Origin: Amyelois transitella
Lineage: Eukaryota > Arthropoda > Insecta > Lepidoptera > Pyralidae
Assembly: GCF_032362555.1 (NCBI RefSeq)
Contig: NC_083512.1
Coordinates: 8,172,001 to 8,236,000 of the forward strand
Reading direction: 5' to 3'
Length of the DNA stretch: 64,000 nucleotides
Shown one piece after another: positions 60,099 to 64,000 of this stretch (positions are counted from its first letter, which is position 1; each line of letters starts with the position of its first letter). The notes beneath the pieces were generated by a model, which was given only the letters and a program-made list of their open reading frames with translations, was not told the DNA's origin and ran no database searches. The position numbers were made by a program, and so were the translations under genes.

Positions 60099-60632
60099 AA
60101 AAATATAAGTGATGAAAATTTACGCAGTTTCTTTTGCGCTCAATTGTTCTTATATACTGACGTTGTTATTTAAGTATTTTTTGTTTTTGATTTCAAGCGC
60201 ATTTTATTAAGGTTCCTTGTTTCTTCATCTAACAGTTTGTTAATTGGTTAATTACCTATAGCAATATTGTCAAATCTTCTTGTTTATAAAAACTAGTTTT
60301 TGTCCAATCATAAATTATTTACAGACTTTTCTAAGCATATTTAAATTGTGATAGAATGTCTACATACCTTTTGTTTCAGTTAAGTAATATCAATAGGCTA
60401 TTACACTCTTTTTTGAAAACTGTTTTAAATCAATCCTGAGACTGTGTTATACCTATAGAATTTTTATTAAAATTTTTTGAAGCCGAAAAGTGCTCTAAAA
60501 ACGATTTATTATTTATGATTTTGTATTTTCGCGCGAAAACGCCATCCGCCATGCTGTTTTGACTCGTGACGTCATACTTTTAGTAAACAATACGGCTCTA
60601 CGTAAGACTAAAGTAAAAAGATTTTTGTAATA

Positions 60633-60821
60633 ATGAATTACAATACATATTGTTGGTGTCTTGTTCCTGAATGCAAGAATACAAGTATAAAAACACCAGA
60701 AAAATTGTGGATTCCACTGCCAAGTGATATTAAAATGAGAAACACGTATGATTCCCTTCCGCACCTGATAACAAAAAATAGGTTATGTTGGATTGGTTGT
60801 GTAATAATTTACCTATTATAA
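60633..60821 (+). pseudogene. Truncated THAP exon, transposon B
   Basis: It opens [24 protein letters not shown], aligned with [24 protein letters not shown] of copy A. After about 40 codons the similarity ends. The CEDHF half of the zinc module is absent and the frame runs into unrelated sequence. It is a deletion remnant. Confidence 0.75.
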
Positions 60822-60862
60822 TTGTGTATTGTAAGAGAATGTTTAATACAATAAATACTTAC

Positions 60863-60990
60863 ATCGCTGTTTTAACATTTCTTAACTCAGCAGAACAGAA
60901 ATCGGGATTGGACGCAAAAAATTTCGCCACCATCAACGTATTAATCTTCGGTAGATTTATATTGTCTGCTTTCACAAAACCGTCTTCCAT
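60863..60990 (-). CDS. First exon of antisense gene, transposon B (partial)
   Basis: 42 codons plus two bases starting MEDGFVKADNINLPKIN and ending FCSAELRNVKTA, then donor GTAAGT at 60862-60857. Length, phase and donor equal those of 45454-45327. Remaining exons are absent. Confidence 0.6.
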
Positions 60991-61820
60991 GATTCTATTA
61001 AATTATTAAAGAGTAAAAACCCAAAAACGTGATAGAAATTTTAAAATTTCAAAATAAACAGAGCCTGACATCATCAATATGTTTTCGATTTGATATTTGT
61101 TTACTAAAAGTATGACGTCACGTCAGTACCCAACATGGCGGATAGCGTTTTCGACTTTTGAAGAACAGATTAAAAAAGAGGATTTTTTAAATTGAATTAT
61201 AAAATCCATATTGCACTTTTATGAATAATGATCGATGTTTTTCTTTTATTTTTTACAAAATCTATAAGATACGTGCATTTTTATATTTTTTTTACATGGT
61301 GTAAAATAGCCTATTTCAATGCTAAATTTACATGGTAGTTAAAAAAACAACACATCAAAATTAAAATATTTATTGAAACAACTTCAATTTTTAAATTAAT
61401 ATAAATTTACTAAGCTAATGGGCTTAGACTTACGTAACTAACGTAGGAAAGCGCAACATAAAAAACAGATAAGGTAGCTATAAGTACATAAATTGAAGTA
61501 TGATTAAAGGTATTAATAAAGTCTAGGTATCAATATAGGATACTTAATTAGGCTTCGTGGAAGATAGTTTGATGATTTATTAATTTAAAATTACATTTAA
61601 CACTCATTTTACAAATGCTTACATGACACTTGGTATGTAATCTAACAAAAATTCTTACATTAAATATTTTGTAATTCCCTATATGATACCTTTTTGAATT
61701 TACAATGTAAACATATAACTTGATAAAAGCAAATAAATTTTAATACAATTTTGAGGATTAAATTGACAACTGATAACAATTTAAATACATGTGATACTTG
61801 ATGGATATTAAGGAAGATAT

Positions 61821-62369
61821 CAGTGGCGTAGCGTAGTGGGGGCGGCAGGGGCGGCCCGCCCCGGGCGGCACTTTTAGGGGGCGGCAAAATTTTACAACAA
61901 ATAATAAAGTTTGCTCTTAAAAAAAGTAGACATATATTTTTTTTATTGAAGACGGAAGTTTTGTTTTTAATTCTAACAAAAACTCGTTAATATAAAATTA
62001 TAGTATCGTTCTAGTTATAATTAAAAATTGATTTTATTTAATCTTGTCTATCGTCGTACACCTGGACGATAGACAAGATTAAATAAAATAAGCTTAAGTG
62101 ATAGGTAACTAAGTTATATCCATGTATCAAATTGGTTAAAGTAAAAGAATTTTTGTATTAATAAATGTGATGTGATTGTAAAACTTAGACAAGCTTATTT
62201 ATTTAAAATCTAACCTGTATAATGCAAAATAATGATGACTGTTATCGTCGAAAAGTTCTCTATAATGAATGTATGTAATGTATACTGTACATCAAATTAA
62301 AATACCTAAATAAGAGGGCGGCAAAATTGTCTTCCGCCCCGGGCAACCGACACTCACGCTACGCCACTG
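61821..62369. mobile_element. Non-autonomous hAT element (MITE)
   Basis: Inverted ends CAGTGGCGTAGCGT at both sides and an exact 8-bp target duplication GAAGATAT (61813-61820 and 62370-62377), as made by hAT transposases. The ends are flanked by GC-rich G-run segments (GGGGGCGGCAAAATT at 61877 and GGGCGGCAAAATTG at 62316). The centre is AT-rich and non-coding and holds a perfect 25-bp foldback. Confidence 0.92.
62031..62089. repeat. Perfect 25-bp foldback inside the hAT MITE
   Basis: Arms 62031-62055 and 62065-62089 are exact reverse complements around a 9-nt loop. A transcript from either strand would form a 25-bp hairpin. Confidence 0.9.
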
Positions 62370-63477
62370 GAAGATATAATGTTTAAAATTATAAGGTCTT
62401 ACAGCCACTCTTATCACATATTACAGCTTTATCTACTAGTTTGTCTACCATAGAAAATCTAAGATAACATTTTATCGCCTGTATATAAATTTGTAAATTA
62501 AATCTACAAAATTAGATCCTGGTTAAATAACCCGCTAACTGTTCTATACAGGAGGTCAAAGATGTATTAGCTTTTATACTCATAGGAAATTTGCGTAAAG
62601 TAAATGAAATTTACATTTCATGTCAAACGACGATATGATACATGAGAAGATGAGTCAGAATTTTGTCACACAAAGCTAGTTCAAATAATTGTCCAATTTT
62701 ATGATAAAGTACGTTTTGTTTAAAATTAATTTTTAAAAGATTGGATTATAAAGTATTTGTTTCATACAAATGCATATTTTTAAGGACTAGTATTCAAACA
62801 ATAACCAGCACAGCAGCACCTATCTACAATCCTCTTGATATGCCCAGAGACTTACGTACCTATTAAAGTTAACCTCGGATACTTGTTAAGATAGGTCATG
62901 ACTCTCCTTCTCACGTGTGCAATTTGTAATTTTACGATTAACATTGGACTGATAAGATTACCTCGTATAATTTGGCATCCAATAAACATAGCTTAACTAA
63001 CATAATAATTAGCCTCGCAGTGGAAAGTAAATGCGAACAAGCGTTGCTAGCTTCGCTTCGGACCCAAACATCACGTGCCTTCAAATGCTTGTGATTGGTC
63101 AAGAGAATTCATTTGGAACAAATGTTAGAATATTCTCTTTTTGAATTCTCTTAATCTATCACTACATTCAGCAAACCCTAAAGGATTTATAAGTTGATAA
63201 CATACAAAAGCAAATATATACAAACATCACTGTCTTATAAGTCTGCTTGCATTATCACATTTAGGCGCAATAAAGCCGTGTTGTAACTCTGGATTAGAAA
63301 CTCTTCGATTTTAGACTAGTTTCAACGTTTTGTAAAGCTTCGAATACTTTTACCAACAGTTCAGCGTCAAAATGGCGTCAATCAAATGATGTCGACTTTG
63401 CCAGCGTTACTACAAATCCGTGTGATTTATAACGAAACGTTCAATCGGTCATGTTAGCTAGAATTCGCTTATAGCAT

Positions 63478-64000
63478 TCAAATAGCGCTAGTTTTTACTG
63501 GTTTTGCGTTCAGAAACTTTTGTTCAATTGATCTTCTAGGGATACCGCTCACCTTTTTGGGCGAGTATCCATTGCAGTTGATTGATGACGGGAGTGATTT
63601 GTATCCACCGTCAGAACTGTAATCAGTATCCGTGGACTGTCCAGTTAGACTGGGACTGTGTCTGTTTCCGTTAACGCTTTCCTTACTGCTGATTCTGCCG
63701 TTGTATAAATCACCGTACGATTGATGCTTCATAAGCGAATTCTCCTCTATAACCGAGTGTTTGACCGGTTCGTTAGAATAAAACTGGTAGTTGGAATTAT
63801 GGAAGTTTTCTATTGACCGAGATCTGCTCGAGTATAAAGTCTTCCTTTCACTCTTCTCCCCTACTGAAGAATCGCGTTTGATGTACCTCCGATTGTCAGA
63901 GTTATTGGCCAAAGCTTGTAGATATTTAGAACCGACGCGACTGTTAACCCTGAGATGCACGTCAGTCCGTTTGTCTGTCTGTCCGTTGTCGTCTCCGTTA
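63478..64000 (-). CDS. C-terminal exon of an unrecognised gene (partial)
   Basis: The frame is open from the window edge to the stop at 63478, about 174 codons. It is rich in Ser, Asn, Tyr, Arg and Lys and looks disordered: SSRSRSIENF, TDTDYSSDGGYKSLPSS, and a basic end SGIPRRSIEQKFLNAKPVKTSAI. SGIPRRS resembles a phosphorylation- or SxIP-like microtubule-binding linear motif, which I infer from pattern only. No domain identifies the protein. The 5' part lies beyond the window. Confidence 0.6.
   Translation of the reverse strand, partial: NGDDNGQTDKRTDVHLRVNSRVGSKYLQALANNSDNRRYIKRDSSVGEKSERKTLYSSRSRSIENFHNSNYQFYSNEPVKHSVIEENSLMKHQSYGDLYNGRISSKESVNGNRHSPSLTGQSTDTDYSSDGGYKSLPSSINCNGYSPKKVSGIPRRSIEQKFLNAKPVKTSAI

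Larger units (their letters stand above)
60392..61315. mobile_element. THAP-type TIR transposon, copy B (internally deleted)
   Basis: Ends begin AATAGGCTATT and continue with ACAC after a 2-base offset. A 57-bp inner inverted repeat (60534-60590 and 61097-61153) is about 85% matched and contains ATCCGCCATG, GTGACGTCATAC and TTTTAGTAAACAA. It carries a truncated THAP exon on + and the conserved 128-nt exon on -. It is 924 bp and shares layout with copy A, but the sequence is clearly diverged, so the two are different subfamilies and not recent sisters. Target duplication is not resolved (TATCAA and TTTCAA flank TAGGC). Confidence 0.72.
55562..63477. other. Non-coding region between acyltransferase and window-edge gene
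   Basis: 7.9 kb with no supportable host coding exon. 55600-59480 is AT-rich without recognised repeats. Then come the GC-rich block, a SINE-like copy, THAP element B, an hAT MITE, and 1.1 kb of AT-rich DNA that probably includes the 3' UTR of the gene at the right edge. Confidence 0.5.

Overview
The window looks like nuclear DNA of a moth or butterfly. The genes have many short exons with GT-AG introns, the background is AT-rich, and the repeats are typical of Lepidoptera: Helitrons that begin TCTATACTAATATTATAAA and end CTAG, an RTE-like LINE with a TATG tail, and a very abundant SINE-like repeat. All identifications come from reading the sequence. Exon models were built by hand from splice sites, and reading phase was checked across every junction.

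Layout. (1) 0.5-27 kb: three complete tandem cytochrome P450 genes on the + strand (512, 510 and 508 aa), probably CYP304 family of the CYP2 clan, with the same exon plan. The third copy lacks one intron, and all three lack the usual acid-Thr pair of the I-helix. (2) 27-32.6 kb: gene-poor DNA with repeat fragments. (3) 32.6-35.5 kb: a single-exon Patched/SSD-type membrane protein on the - strand. It lies head to head with (4) 36.6-49.2 kb: the exosome nuclease Dis3/Rrp44, 15 exons and 976 aa on the + strand. Dis3 intron 12 (5.3 kb) is a nest of mobile DNA: a LINE fragment, a THAP-bearing DNA transposon, a Helitron, a SINE-like copy, and an antisense caudal-type homeobox ORF. (5) 50.7-55.5 kb: a nine-exon WS/DGAT-like acyltransferase on the - strand (737 aa), whose HHxxxDG motif reads HHLLLTG. 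(6) 55.6-63.4 kb: non-coding DNA holding a GC-rich island, a second smaller THAP-type transposon and an hAT-type MITE with an exact 8-bp target duplication. (7) 63.5-64 kb: the last exon of an unrecognised - strand gene that runs off the window.

The most unusual signal is the pair of related transposons at 44269-45797 and 60392-61315. Both have ends starting AATAGGC and a TGACGTCA motif about 175-195 bp inside each end. Both carry a THAP-type first exon on one strand and, on the other strand, a 128-nt first exon that encodes a conserved peptide and ends at the same splice phase. This suggests a two-gene mobile element transcribed inward from both ends, seen here as two internally deleted copies.
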